Source of the DNA: Doris montereyensis | Lineage: Eukaryota > Mollusca > Gastropoda > Nudibranchia > Dorididae | Direction of reading: 5' to 3' | Assembly: GCA_037039925.1 (NCBI GenBank) | Contig: JAXRKP010000416.1 | Coordinates: 113,501 to 177,500, forward strand | Length of the DNA: 64,000 nt | Translations under genes and position numbers: made by a program | In this document: positions 22,365 to 54,587 of the stretch, in pieces | Layout: each line of letters begins with the position of its first letter | How positions within the stretch are numbered: the stretch's first letter is position 1 | Notes under the pieces: generated by a model | Database searches by the model: none | Told to the model about the DNA's origin: nothing | What the model saw: the letters and a program-made list of their open reading frames with translations, nothing else

Positions 22365-23178
22365 TGGATCACAAATGTAGTACACATGTCATGTGGATCT
22401 AAATGTAGCACACATGTCATGTGGATCACAAATGTAGTACACATGTCATGGGGATTACAAATATAGTACACATGTCATGTGGATGTGTACACATGTCATG
22501 TGGATTACAAATGTACACATGTGAATGTGGACAAATGTAGTACACATGTCATGTGGATTACAAATGTAGTACACATGTCATGGGATTACAAATGCAGTAC
22601 ACATGTCATGTGGATTACAAATATAGTACACATGTCATGTGGATCACAAATGTAGTACACATGTCATGGGGATTACAAATGTAGTACACATGTCATGGGA
22701 TTACAAATGTAGTACACATGTCATGGGGATTACAAATGTAGTACACATGTCATGGGGATTACAAATGTAGTACACATGTCATGGGGATCACAAATGTAGT
22801 ACACATGTCATAGGGATTACAAATGTAGTACACATGTCATGGGGATTACAAATGTAGTACACATGTCATGGGGATTACAAATGTAGTACACATGTCATGG
22901 GGATTACAAATGTAGTACACATGTCATGGGGATCATAAATATAGTACACATGTCATGGGGATTACAAATGTAGTACACATGTCATAGGGATTACAAATGT
23001 AGTCCACATGTCATGGGGATCATGAATGTAGTACACATGTCATGGGAATTACAAATGTAGTACACATGTCATGGGGATCATGAATGTAGTACACATGTCA
23101 TGGGAATTACAAATGTAGTACACATGTCATGTGGATTACAAATGTAGTACACATGTCATGGGGATCATGAATGTAGTG
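22365..23178 (+). repeat. 29-bp minisatellite (about 28 copies)
   Basis: The unit GTAGTACACATGTCATGGGG plus ATTACAAAT repeats with exact 29-base spacing (for example 22741 and 22770). Each unit contains the palindrome ACATGT. The left third is degenerate, with truncated units. Confidence 0.95.
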
Positions 23179-23540
23179 TCTTTGTACCAGGGAAACACTA
23201 TACAACTTTTCACTCTTTGTTGAATTCGTTGATGACAGTAAATTTGTTTTTATTATTTAAAGATTTTACAAAAATTGAAGACGGCCAGCTTACTTATCTT
23301 ATGCGCAAAATCATGTTCCAAGGTGGGAAAATGTCCATGCTTTGATTTGTTTGTTTGGTGATACTGTTGTGTGTTATACTTTGGTACAAGTCTTGTTAAC
23401 CTCAGTTTCTAGTCATTCCATTATAAAATGTCATTAGTAATCTACATTCACGTTATTTCTCTATTTTGCAAAGCCGAGTGTGTAAAAATGGAAGAGGACA
23501 TCGCTACTAACTACTATTACTACTATTAGAGATAGAATCA
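23179..23540. other. Unassigned stretch, possible downstream OSTM1 exon
   Basis: At 23257 the sequence TATTTAAAG|ATTTTACAAAAATTG has an acceptor-like end. A phase-1 join from the OSTM1 donor at 17797 would read HFTKIEDGQLTYLMRK and stop at about 23343. It does not resemble the known OSTM1 tail, so this is only a possibility. Confidence 0.15.
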
Positions 23541-23745
23541 AGTAAAAAGTAAAGTTTCCAGTGGTCTGCTCCTGGACAGGAGGCTAGTCTGGCAGATTTT
23601 TTACTCCCAAGTTAGCGCTTGTACCCATTTGCACCTGGGTCGAGTGGTGGAAATGTTGGGACATGTCAGACCTAGCTTTGCTTTGCTAGGATTAGAACCC
23701 ATGACCTTATGATCCCAAGTCCAGCAACCTAATCACCAGTTGAAA
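23540..23745 (+). repeat. tRNA-related SINE fragment
   Basis: It contains TACCCATTTGCACCTGGGTC, GGATTAGAACCCATGACC (a reverse-complement B-box-like element) and AAGTCCAGCAACCTAATCACC. The same TTTGCACYTGGG core recurs near 37365, 41745 and 43900, showing a dispersed family. Confidence 0.6.
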
Positions 23746-25165
23746 GAAGTGTTTGCTGTCACAGATAGATCAGTGACGGTTTTTAGTCATTTGAAGGATA
23801 TACAGTAGGAGTCAGATTCAATGAGGTCGTTGGGACTGGAGCTAGGTTCTCATCATATTGAAATCTTTCGTTGAATGCAAAGTCAACAAGGAACTTCCCA
23901 TTTCAACAGCATCGATTATGTTTTGTTTAATTTCAAAGGAAAGGCATTATCGCATTGTAGGTTTTGATGTAGAGGTAGATGCCATTTCGATAAATCAGAA
24001 TAAAAGTGACGGCATTGCGAGGTGTGAACGATAGCACAGCATAGAGAAGAAAATGAGCAACAAAAAGAAAAGCTGTAGATTAATTAGCCTAACAACTAAG
24101 CCTTTATCATCGTGCCAGTCACTGAAAGTAAAATCATTTTGATTGGTCCAGTGCTTTTCCCCACTAGCCAATCTTTCACTCACTCACACCAACGATACTA
24201 CAGTAGAACTAAGAACAATTGAAGTCGTATCTCTGTTCACACTACTCAGTCTAGCCTGGCTGTTAATGTTAACAATTAAAATGTCACCCGCCTCGCATCA
24301 CAAACACACACACGCACACAATACAGCGTCAATCAGTCGATCAATGGATGACTTGAGCATTTAGGTTGCTTCTCGCTGGTTGGTAAAAATGTTTCACAAA
24401 GTGAATCTAGTGAGAAATCATTTCACTGCCTTTACCGACTGCCATGATCTTGTTGTAGGCTATATTATTACTCAAGTTAAGTCCTCGTTGAATGTGTCGT
24501 GTTTTTACAAAGAGAATGAATGGGGGAAGAAGGGGCTTTCTATTGACCTCGTACTACTCGTAGCCGACATTTCATTGAATGTGGTTCCCACTGTAGTACT
24601 ATGATAGAGACACAGGGAAAGTTAGTATAAGATGTCTGAGAACGAATCAGGTTTTTTGTTTAAAAATTGCTCCATACGTGGATGGTGGCTGAGGCACTGA
24701 TGGTAATTGATATCATTGTATCCAATTTATTTTTGTCTTATGATGCATGAGTGTTGGGTTATTTATTTGTCCGCGTCTGATGAACATTGGCTAGTGACAC
24801 GTTTTTTAAGAAATATTTTCACTATTAAACCCTGTTGATGTTGACTTGCACTTATAGTTAAAAGTTTTAAATGACAGCCTTTATAGATCCAGGTAAAAAG
24901 TTATGAGTGGCTTGTTCGTAATCTGCCTTAATCATTTGTTCACTTGACACCTGTGCAATAAAATGGCATATATATGATATAATTTATTATTATGATTACG
25001 TGTTTTGTAAATGACAAATGAAAGAATTCAATAACGAAATGAAGCGAGTGCATTGTTCTTTTATTTACGTATGTGTGTATATGGACAGAAGAAAAAAAAC
25101 ATGTCAAACGTTGGCACAAATCAACACATTGAAGAAAAAAACCCAAGTCAAAATTTTCTATCTGT
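23746..25165. other. Intergenic DNA, no gene seen
   Basis: Only short frames and AT-rich text; no motif recognised on either strand. Confidence 0.4.
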
Positions 25166-25169
25166 CCCA

Positions 25170-25490
25170 TGGCGGAGGCCGTTGGGCGCTACCGATGACC
25201 AAATAACCAGTCTTCTCCACTACTTCCTGTCCTCTGCCCGTCTCATCAGCTCACTTAGCTTTAGTCCATTCAGTGATATTGTCCCCCCACTTCTTCTTTT
25301 GTCTGCCTCTTCTCCTGCCTCCTCTGACAGTTCCTTGAAGCACGGTTATTGGAAGCCCTCCTTCTCTCACCGAGTGTCCAAACCATTTCATGTTGCGCCT
25401 TTTGACAGTGGTGAGGAGGTCTTCGTAAGGACCAATGGTTTGTCTTATTCTGTCTTTCTGGATTATGGATTCCCAATCTTAACACTTAAT
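25170..25490 (-). mobile_element. LINE C-terminal tail fragment
   Basis: Reading the - strand in two frames gives HEMVWTLGE, EGGLPITVLQGTVRGGRRRG and RQKKKWGDNITEW, the conserved basic GRRRGRxKKRWxDNIxEW tail that ends many LINE polymerases. It is frameshifted and has no upstream reverse transcriptase, so it is a 5'-truncated relic of a third LINE lineage in this window. Confidence 0.65.
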
Positions 25491-26439
25491 TTTGGAACAA
25501 GTTACCACAACATAGAGAGTTTGTGCTTCAATAAACCGAACACTCAACTGTTCGTGATAGTCTAACCAGTCCGCTGAAGGTGTATTAAAGCCACCAACGC
25601 GTCTTTCCTAACACTACTTCAGCTAGGGATGAACTAAGCCTACATTACTATAAGTTATGAAGCCTTTCGCTGATACACGTGTCACTTTGATCGGTGATTC
25701 GATAATACAGATGTCTTGATGATCAAGACAATAATCCGGACAAATTACTCGGAACGAAGTTGTTCCGACTACTGAGACGTCACTGTACGTACATAAAACA
25801 TGTATTATGAAACTTTGCTGTTGCATAGTAAATCATTTTGAAGGATGTGATCGTCAAAAGGCTTGTAACCCTTCAATATCCGCTACTTCTATTACAAAGG
25901 CGTGAGAGCTGGGAACAGTCTTTATCCACTTAAGATACCGAAGAAATTGCATTTGACCCCTTTGTCTTATACATGCTTTCACTATTTTCAGTACATAAGA
26001 CCATTATCGTTGTCATTGATAGCAAACATTTCATGAAATCTCAGCACATTACACTCACGTCTTCCTGATTGAAAAGAAAACCAGAATTCTAAAAGAAAAT
26101 ACACATGTATATATAATATATATATGAAGATTCATTTCATTATTATGCTTCAATCACATGCATAAAAGTTACCAGTAATAAACTTGGTAATCTTTTTTAA
26201 AAACCAAGAAAACAAATGGTACAATAAGATTCTTCTATGAAAGTTGTCAGGCGAGTTAAAGGAAAATTCAACTTAAGATGGGGGCACCTGGACTGGTGAG
26301 TTTTGGACCAAAAGGTTGATTTTCTGTTCTTTCAATATTCAGGTAGAACGATCATTTATCTACAAGTTCATGACAGAAAAAGGTCCATATGACGTATAAT
26401 TTTTTTTTACAAAATATTTTGTAGGCGAGGATAGGTAAA

Positions 26440-27170
26440 AACAATCAAAATTTTGACATAAACTATCCTAACACTGACATACAAAAAAAACCTATATATT
26501 GATTATTAGCGGTTAATCGCCAAATGTGGTAACACACGACTTGACCAAATTTTGCCGCCACCGATGAACGCGTCTCCCATCGCTGTGTGATATAAGAGGC
26601 ATTGCGCGTCAGTCGTGTATGTAAATACGCGCACAAGCATAGGATAAAGAGGAAAAAAACAAAAAACAAAAAACGGGTCATTTTGACGTCTGTTTTCACA
26701 ACAGTATACATCTAAACCTAGATTTATAATCCTATTTATATAAGTAACAATGCCAGAGGCTGTCAAAAGAGTAAGGCGGCTGCTGCAACAAGGAAACCCG
26801 TCTGAAGCGTTTGTTTTGTGTTATTTTTATTTTATTTTTTTACATGCATTTTTCTCGAAGTGTAGTTTTTCCACACTAAAATTCTATCTCCTCCGCTATT
26901 TACCGAATGATTTGTATTATATTTGCACACAGGTTCCTCTTGTCAATGTTAATAGAATGATGTTGTTTTGTTTTTAATATATTGAAACTTTTGAGAAATT
27001 TTTTTTGTAATAAAAACGCTGTTTTTGTTCATTCATGATATATAATATTTTCAAAAATTCATTTTAAAAAAACTATCCAAAATATCGAAAAAAACCTGAA
27101 GTCACTCTGGATATTGAATGGAAAAGACGATCTGCACAGGTTTTGAATGATTTTAAAATGAGCACATGGA
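26440..27170 (+). repeat. Dispersed element, arm A of an inverted pair (other arm at 47 kb)
   Basis: Shares with the reverse complement of about 46985-47720 the phrases for cell-coded TTTGACGTC/CAGTATACATC, AGAGTAAGGCGGCTGCTGCA, GGAAACCCGTCTGAAGC, TTCTCGAAGTGTAGTTTTT and the ACCGAATGATTTGTA segment. Flanks with AAAATATTTTGTAGG-like and ATCCAAAATATCG text suggest a roughly 700-bp nonautonomous DNA transposon. No transposase is present. Confidence 0.65.
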
Positions 27171-27294
27171 TGTGTGACTGACATTATTGTTTCTCTCAAA
27201 CCTGCATCTTACTTCACCCCAGGTTGTACCAGCAGTACAGAATTTCACATGACTGCCTCAAATTTGTCACTGGGCTTTGGTTGTTTAATTGGAA

Positions 27295-27435
27295 TCTACT
27301 CGATCCACCATATGCAGTGATCTCTGGGTGAATTAAGACGAAACAGCAAGATTATAGGATAAGTAAAAAGGGTGATGGGAAAGAAGTAAGATCTACCAGC
27401 ACCACCCTCCAACCTCCCACTGTAACTGGGCAATG
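27295..27435 (+). repeat. Small dispersed repeat, copy 1
   Basis: One of six copies of a repeat of about 120 bp: CACCATATGCAGTGATCTC, GGGTGAATTAAGACGAAAC, a TAAGTAAAAAGGG segment, AAGAAGTAAGATCTACCAGC and CCAACCTCCCA. The other copies are at 42450, 45300, 45640, 45805 and 46110, all in the same orientation. Confidence 0.75.
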
Positions 27436-28845
27436 CATGCACACGCACACATGTACACAACCTACAGCCATTCACAGTCACATTATAAACAAAAGATGCT
27501 AAGATTTAAACAAATATGAAAAGCTGTTATTAAAAAGTTTAAATGCATTATATAAATACATCCAAATAATATATATATATATATCTGTCAAGCATAATAT
27601 TGCATGATAAGTGACATAACATTGGAATGTGTTTTGATTGTAAACACATGGATACGTATGATATATGCTGAAGCTCTTTACATGATTTTGTCAATCAAAG
27701 GAACCTGCGTTTTCCTCTTAGTCTTTTTTCTTCTTCTTCTTTTCTTTAAATCCTGATGAAATTCCTCTAATCTCATGTCACTGACATTTGAACAATTTTT
27801 TAACAAGGGAATGACAAAGAAAGTGGATCACTGAGAGATGTCTTTTAAAAAAACCAAACCAAAAACATAACATTTGCTCGAGAGGAAATAAGGAGACTTA
27901 AACCCTACCATAGATCGTCCTTGAAAAACATATTTTCATCAGGATGGAGTTTAGAAGTATGAGATAATGAGTACATTTTTTCCTGATTATAAATATACAT
28001 ATATACATACTTTCAGAGTGCATATTATTACTATTAGGTTTGCTAAAATAAAACATTCTCATTTGGCTTTAAGTAATTAATTGTAAACAAGGTATAAAAA
28101 AAATAATCATAGTGGATATCACAGGTAAAAAATATGTAGTAAAATAAGATCTTACTCAATACACAATGTTTTTATTCCTCTAAAGCATGTATTATGAAAG
28201 ATACAATCAATATGTTATAATCTCTTCACATCAATGGCACAGCACCAAAGTCTTATCTATGCAGGTCAAGGTACATGTTGTATTATTTCAACAATGCCAT
28301 TGTGCGGCATAATAATAACAATATATTTGGCAGTAAAAGAAGACAATTTGATAAAAAAGCAGTGATAAATCGTCCGCTAAGGATTATATTATTGTCCTAA
28401 TTAGACATAAACCAATTTTGAGAAAAAGAAGGCTCTAAAATTTCTCAGCTGGAAAGAAGACCTAGAGTTAGGAAAAACACCACGGGATATTTATCATAGT
28501 TTATGACAAACGTAGGCCCTATTTGGTTATTATAATGGGTTGTGAGACAGGACGATTAACAACTAACTTTTGTAATGATGGTAACTCCAAAATCATTAAA
28601 TGTGTAATTAAGACAAAAAAAACTTTCAGCTGACGAAATATTGCTTCCATGAGGTAGTGGAAAGTGAAAGACTTGCTATCTGGGGACTTGTGCATCAGAG
28701 AAAAAAGTTGTTTTCTCACATAATTATTGAACACCTAATGATTGACAATCTTATTTCTTCTTCCATTCGACCTTGCCCCGAACGTCAAATCTCTCGTAAG
28801 GTATAAATCAGATTCTTCACCTTGTGTCCTTTTGTTTTACTCTAT

Positions 28846-28855
28846 TTTATTTATT
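28846..28855 (-). promoter_or_regulatory. Candidate SIAE polyadenylation signal
   Basis: Read on the - strand this is AATAAATAAA, two overlapping AATAAA hexamers about 295 bases after the SIAE stop codon. Nothing else in the first 300 bases matches as well. Not supported by transcript data. Confidence 0.4.
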
Positions 28856-29149
28856 CAATGTTGCTTTTCAACTTCTCTTTGACTTCTGTTTTCTCTACAA
28901 ATACAATTGTCCATTTCTTTTCTTGAGTTCCTTTCTTGTATTACCCTCGTAGAACACAAACAAGCTGTAAAATCAAGGCAAATGTGAAATTTTGAAATAC
29001 AAAGTAAATTGAACTTCTTCAAATCCTATATATATATATATATATATACAACAAGGCATTAAAAAACAAAAACAAATTGAAAGCAAAACTCTAAAGGATA
29101 TGAGTTGATTTTTTTTTCTTCGGATAGGTAACTTTACATTACATTACTG

Positions 29150-48985
<19,836 letters not shown>

Positions 48986-49139
48986 GATCTCCTTGTTCTA
49001 TGATCCTGTATCCTGTCACTGTCTCCACAAAATTCTAATGCCAACCCTTGATTGTCCTAAAAATAAGTAAAAAATTATGTGAGATCTTAGGCTGAGATTT
49101 ATATGAGCTGTAAATAATTTGGGAACCCAAATCTTCAGT

Positions 49140-49230
49140 AACTAGACGTAGATCTAATCTAGATCTAATCAAGATAGATCTAGATAAGATCTTTGATCTA
49201 GATCTAGTCTTGTTAGAGTTAGATCTAGCA
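49140..49230 (+). repeat. AGATCTAG-rich cluster upstream of SIAE
   Basis: Ten or so overlapping TAGATCTA/AGATCTAG words occur within 90 bases, and again singly at 49365 and 63479. It is a low-complexity palindromic repeat of unknown role. Confidence 0.7.
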
Positions 49231-49979
49231 ACTCAACTGGGGGGGTTATGATGCTATGATTAATATCTATAATTCTGGATGATCTAATCTATTGAATTAT
49301 TAAACGAAGACAGAATGAATGTGAATTAATATCATGTGATGATTTTTATTCTTTGTTTGTTCAATTAGATCTAGATCTTTTATTATTGAAGGAGTCACAG
49401 TGGAGTGAAGTCAAAGGCGAAATATGACACTTAATAAAGACAGAACGTCACGTGTTTGTTCTGTCTTTATGTTCTTTGTTCTGTCTTTAGTGGAGTTGTC
49501 ACTTTTTGTCATATTTCGTCTATAATAATAGTAAAATTTAATACCAGGAAATGCGAATTTGGTGGAGTTTCGGAAAACAAATAATTAAATCTTATGGGAT
49601 CCTAATGTATATATATATATATATATAATACGAAGACAGAATGAATAAGTGAATGAATGAAAATGTATTTTCAGTCATGTGATGATTTTTACTCCCTGCT
49701 TTGTTTGTTCTTTGTTTTGTCTTTAGCAGTTTGCATATTTCGTCTATAATTTAAAGGCTAGAATCTAGATTAGATGCTAGTCCTGAGAAGGCAATTTTAC
49801 AAATGTTAATTAACTCATTTTAGAGCATTTTAATCATTATAATGCAATTTATTCCCTTGAAAATTCACGGACGGAAAACAAATAATTAAATAACAAAGCT
49901 GTTCAGTATCGATTCTTTCATTTTATACGATTTTATGAATAGATTAGTATATATATTAATAAATGATGAACGGAAAAGC

Positions 49980-50560
49980 TTCGAATTCTCTCTAGTCTGT
50001 GTTCTTCATATTTATGTACCATAATAATAGAGCGACTTTCTTCTTCCGAGTTGGCGCCATGATTGTTTTCAATGTCGATCATATTTTTCAAGCCGTCAGT
50101 AGGCCGTTTCAACGTGAACACTTGTTCGGCCGTTATGCGGCGTGAAAAGCAAAGGCGTAAAAAACGTTTTTTGCCGGCTGGGCAACCCATACCGCCAGCG
50201 GAACCTGACGGTCAGACAACACAGGCATTTGTAGAAAATGGTGTGTAGCAGGAGAAGAAAAGTGTTGTTGTTACAGAAACAATAGCTCATCAAGACGATT
50301 TTGGGTCCATTACAACAAAAGCGGAAATTCTGAGTTTCTTTATCCTCTGTTGTTGAAGTGGATCTTTCTTGTTGTAAAGAGACGATCGATGCTTCCGCAA
50401 ATAATTGTCAATCTGAGAAATTTCCTCAGTCCATAATAGATAGGAAAACCTATAAAAGTAAGTCGGCTCCGGGGAGGCTTAGAATGTGAAGATCAGTAGA
50501 AGTAGGCTAAATTCATAACAATAACACTGTTGCCCTTTTTAATCTCACTGTCGTTGGCGC

Positions 50561-50592
<32 letters not shown>

Positions 50593-53280
50593 ATTTGTTG
50601 TGGTTGTTGCCGCTACTGCTGCTGGAATAGGCCAGTACTTTATTTTTAAAAAGTATTTTAATGTTATTAATGCATCACTCTTTTCTAATGCACAACTAGC
50701 AGACAAACTTCATTCCATTGTAACTTGGTCTATTCGATTTGCATTGAATAAAACTTGGTCAGACTGTTGCTTACTTATTCCACAACAAATTAAATCAAGA
50801 TGTTAGTTTGACAGTGTACGCTTCCTGTTGGCGATGTGAAATAGTTCATCAATAAATTTCTGACGGCTTTCCCGTTTCTAGTTTGTCTACCAACATTTTG
50901 CAGGCAGTTGAATTGTCAAAATACCTTTTAATCCGGATATTCCATGGAATGAACTTGGTTTCGTTCATATCTTGCTGATGACGCCAGTACATCAAGGAAT
51001 GTGATGAAAATCAAAATTTTTAGTTAATTAAATTGACATTTTAGTGCCAATCATTAATCATTAATATTTAAATCAGCGCCCCTAAAAGTTGAATTTCGGT
51101 GTTTCGGAAAACAAATAATTAAATCTTATGGGACATTTCTTGTCATTGTTTCCGAGACGTCTGTTCTGAATATAGTTGTAAAGGATGCATGATGATGATC
51201 AATGATCAGTTTAAATCCACCTGGATCAATTCGTTTTTGATTATCCTCCACATGCTGGACTAGACACCAAAAGCACACTCGATTTGCTTTCTTGTATGTA
51301 CAAAGCCGGTAGTTGAAAAGATGTTCCGGCAGATATATTAATATATTTTGTTGATGGGATTGGGGTGAACGGAAAAGCTTCCGAATTCATGGAATGAACT
51401 TCATTTTATGCGGAAACGATTTTATGAATAGTTCATGATTGTTTTCAATGTCGTCATATTTGGTGAAACTCACCAAGAGATTTCCGTGAACACTTGTTCG
51501 GCCTTTTGTTGCATGAAAATTGAGATGGACCCAAAAACTTGATGAGCTATTGTGCCTTCGTACCCATTCTTAGCCAGCGGAACATTGACGGTCAGACAAC
51601 ACAGGCATTCTCCTGCAACACGCCATTTTCTACAAATGTGTTGCAGGTCTGACCGTCAGATTCCGCTGGCGGTATGGATGCACAAGAGCTCATCAAAAAA
51701 TTTCGGGTCTGGTCTGTTTGTCGGGCCCGAAATGTCTTGGTGAGTTTGGCCTATATCCTCTGTTGTGATGAATCGGATCTTTCTTGTTGGGAAGAAATGA
51801 TCGACCCTGTCCGCAAAGAATCAATGCTTCGTCGTCCATTGTCAACAGACCAACGAAGATGCATCCTCCAGTCCACCATGCTTGAGATTGCAAAATGCTA
51901 TTAATAGAGCCGACTTGGGGTAGGAAGAAATTGGCCGTCCGTCGGGCGAAAAAGACCTTTTAAAATTTCTTGCCTACAAATTATTTCCCTTTGAACACAT
52001 GTCTATTAAAATCGGCTCCGGGACGTGGGTTGGAGGATGCAGTGGGAACTGTCGGTTTGAATGGAAGATCGTAGAATTGAATTTGCGTACAGCACCGATC
52101 CTTTTTACTTGAAAGACTGAGGTTGGCGGTGTTGATGATTTCCGCTTGTTGTTGTTGAGATGGACCCAAAATCGTTTTGATGTATTGTGCCTTCGTATCC
52201 TTCTTCTTAGCCACAGTAACAACAACAATTTTCTTCTCCTGCTACACGCCATTTTCTACAAATGCCTGTGTTGTCTGACCGTCGGGTTCCGCTGGCGGTA
52301 TGGGTGGCACAGCCGGCAAAAAAACGTCGGGTCGGGTCTGACCGTCGGGCCCGACGCCGGTGTGGTTCTAGTGTTGTTACTGTGGCTAAGAAGAAGGATA
52401 CGAAGGCACAATAGCTCATCAAAACGATTTTGGGTCCATCTCATACAACAAAGCGGAAATCTCTTGGTGAATTTCATCACCTATATCCTTGTTGTGATGA
52501 AGCGGGTCTTTCTTGTTGTAAATAGACGATCGATGCTGTACGCAAAGAATCAATGCTTCGTCATCCATTGTCAACCGACCAAGTTCTGAGAAATGCATCC
52601 TCCAGTCCACCGCTTGAGATTGCAAAATGCTATTAATAGACATGTGGCGGGAAAAGGGAAATGATTTGTAGAACTGATTTTGGAAAACCTATAAAATTGT
52701 CTCGTCGTTCAAAGTCTATTTCGCCCGACGGACACACCTTTTCCCGCGTAACCAGCAGACAAATGAACACGTTCTTCCTTTATTCCACAATGCACTCAAG
52801 TTTCGGCTCCGGGACGTCGGGTTTCGGTGTGGGTGGATCGTCCTTTTTTGTTACCTGACACTACTAATGAGCCGGGTTGCAATTCATGGAATGAACTTTT
52901 TTCCGGAAACGGAAGTATGTCTTGGATGAGTTCTGACTCACCAAGGGCCATGAGATGGACCCAAAATCGTCTTGATGACGCCGGTGTAACAACAACAATT
53001 TACCCTCCTGCTACAGACATTTTCTACAAATGCCTGTGTCGTCTGACCGTCACGGCGTCAAACAGCCGAATTCCTAAGACCGTTTCACGGCGAAAACGTA
53101 ACGCAGTGAGTTACGTATTAGTTCATCGAAGAGAATTTAACGGGCAAGTTACTTATACTCTATTACTAACCCCCGTCAACTTGTCACATTACGGTACGCC
53201 GGCAGACGGGCAGCAATGCATCGTGTCACATTCTCATCCGTCTGTAAGGAACAGGATGGGCTTGGTGCAATGACTCATTA
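49980..53280 (+). mobile_element. Mosaic of shuffled PIF/Harbinger 5' fragments
   Basis: Overlapping copies of the same segments occur in different orders: GGAACCTGACGGTCAGACAA with CAGGCATTTGTAGAAAATGG (50199, 51580, 52250, 53020 partly inverted), GATGGACCCAAAATCG (50300, 51530, 52160, 52430, 52965), AAGAATCAATGCTTCGTC (51817, 52545) and CAACCGACCAA. On the + strand RRFWVH-like text preceded by Arg-rich RRRIRRHN (52370-52440, 50290-50315) is the N-terminal signature of HARB1-type transposases. No copy is complete. The order suggests nested nonautonomous elements, local rearrangement or misassembly. Confidence 0.55.
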
Positions 53281-53344
53281 CCGGAAACGTCAGCAGGGAT
53301 GCTTTTTATCAAAAATTTAAGACCAAAATATTGCTTCAAATCAC

Positions 53345-53550
53345 TTTTATGATGCCAAAAATGAAATCAGCATGTTGAAAAACCTATTATCCCGTGAAAA
53401 TCAGCATGTTGAAAAACCTATTATCCGTGAAAATCAGCATGTTGAAAAACCTATTATCCCGTGAAAATCAGCATGTTGAAAAACCTATTATCCGTGAAAA
53501 TCAGCATGTTGAAAAAACCTATTATCCATGAAAATCAGCATCTTTAGAGT
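53345..53550 (+). repeat. ~34-bp minisatellite
   Basis: AAAATCAGCATGTTGAAAAA plus CCTATTATCCCGTG, five full copies and a partial one. Confidence 0.92.
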
Positions 53551-53734
53551 GACTATTTGTTGATTTTGATGTTAAATCTATTTTATTTTTTTTGGCGGGG
53601 AGTTTTTCGCCCCAACGATGATATACTACCATTGACCAATTCGGCTCTCTATAGAGGCCTTCTACACACGCAATCTTATTTTTCTTCGGTTTGTGCTATG
53701 TGTTTTTTTAAATAATAATTTACCACTTCTTCAA

Positions 53735-53860
53735 CGTTAAATGACGATGATCTTATTGTGGCAGTCCAAACAAGGCCTGCTATTTATGACAAGGGGGACA
53801 GAAACCACAGCAACAGAGATTACGTGATGAAACTATGGAATGAGATTGTTTATAGGATGT
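53735..53860 (+). pseudogene. MADF-domain fragment (Harbinger-associated)
   Basis: LIVAVQTRPAIYDKGDRNH followed by SNRDYVMKLWNEIV is the N-terminal half of a MADF DNA-binding domain (LI..V...P.IYD......NRD....W..I). No second half follows, so it is an isolated 5' exon copy related to the genes at 54588 and 60868. Confidence 0.7.
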
Positions 53861-54587
53861 ACAGATATGCTGTGATATCTATGTGTTTGTCTTCTTCTAT
53901 TTTTCCACCATAGCCACAACGCTAATTTCTCCTTCCTAGTCAGCGTCATTTCCAAGAATGAAAGAAATTTACAATGGTCTGTGTATCAAGTGTGTACATT
54001 CAGACGGCGAAAGCCGGGGTTAATAATATGATTAGATGTTCACGGCGTAGTGGCGGCAACGGACGGGCTTAGTATAACTCTGGCTGGGACTTCCTGTCGT
54101 CGCAAATTTTACGCCGATCAACGGATTGTTGATTGTGACAATTAATTTTACTATCTACAATAGAGAATCGCGGACTGATGTATCTGTTGCAACTGCTTCC
54201 GTGTTTCTTACAAGCCGTCGACGGAAGAAAGAATTGTTGGGTTCACTTTTGATCTGTCAAGCCGATGAACACCTGGGCAACATGATGGCGCCAGTACATC
54301 CGGTTACGGGAAATCGTACCCGGGTGATGAAATCAAAATTTTTAGTTAATTAAATTGACATTTTAGAGCATTTTAATCCTAGATCTATATTTTTTAAATC
54401 AGCGCCCCAAAATACCTTTCGGGCGCTTGAAAACACCGAAAAATGCGAATTGGCGGAGTTTCGAAAGAAAAAAAATCTTATGGGACACATTTGTGCCTGT
54501 GTAGTATTGTCTAGTATGTCATTGTTTTCGCATCCACTAGTTTTTCTCCAAAAGTGAAACACCGTAGTAGTATCATCATGTCCATAA

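Larger units (their letters stand above)
27171..29149. other. SIAE 3' flank; no further gene seen
   Basis: AT-rich sequence with TA repeats at 27571-27585 and 29025-29048 and one dispersed small repeat at 27295. The SIAE 3' UTR must lie in the right part of this stretch. Confidence 0.4.

Noticed and set aside
25053..25565. 170-codon + frame
   Set aside because: It is antisense to a recognisable LINE tail (KKKWGDNITEW) on the - strand.
50063..50248. Small frames in the 50-53 kb region as independent genes
   Set aside because: They repeat in shuffled order with other frames and match only short Harbinger-type N-terminal text.
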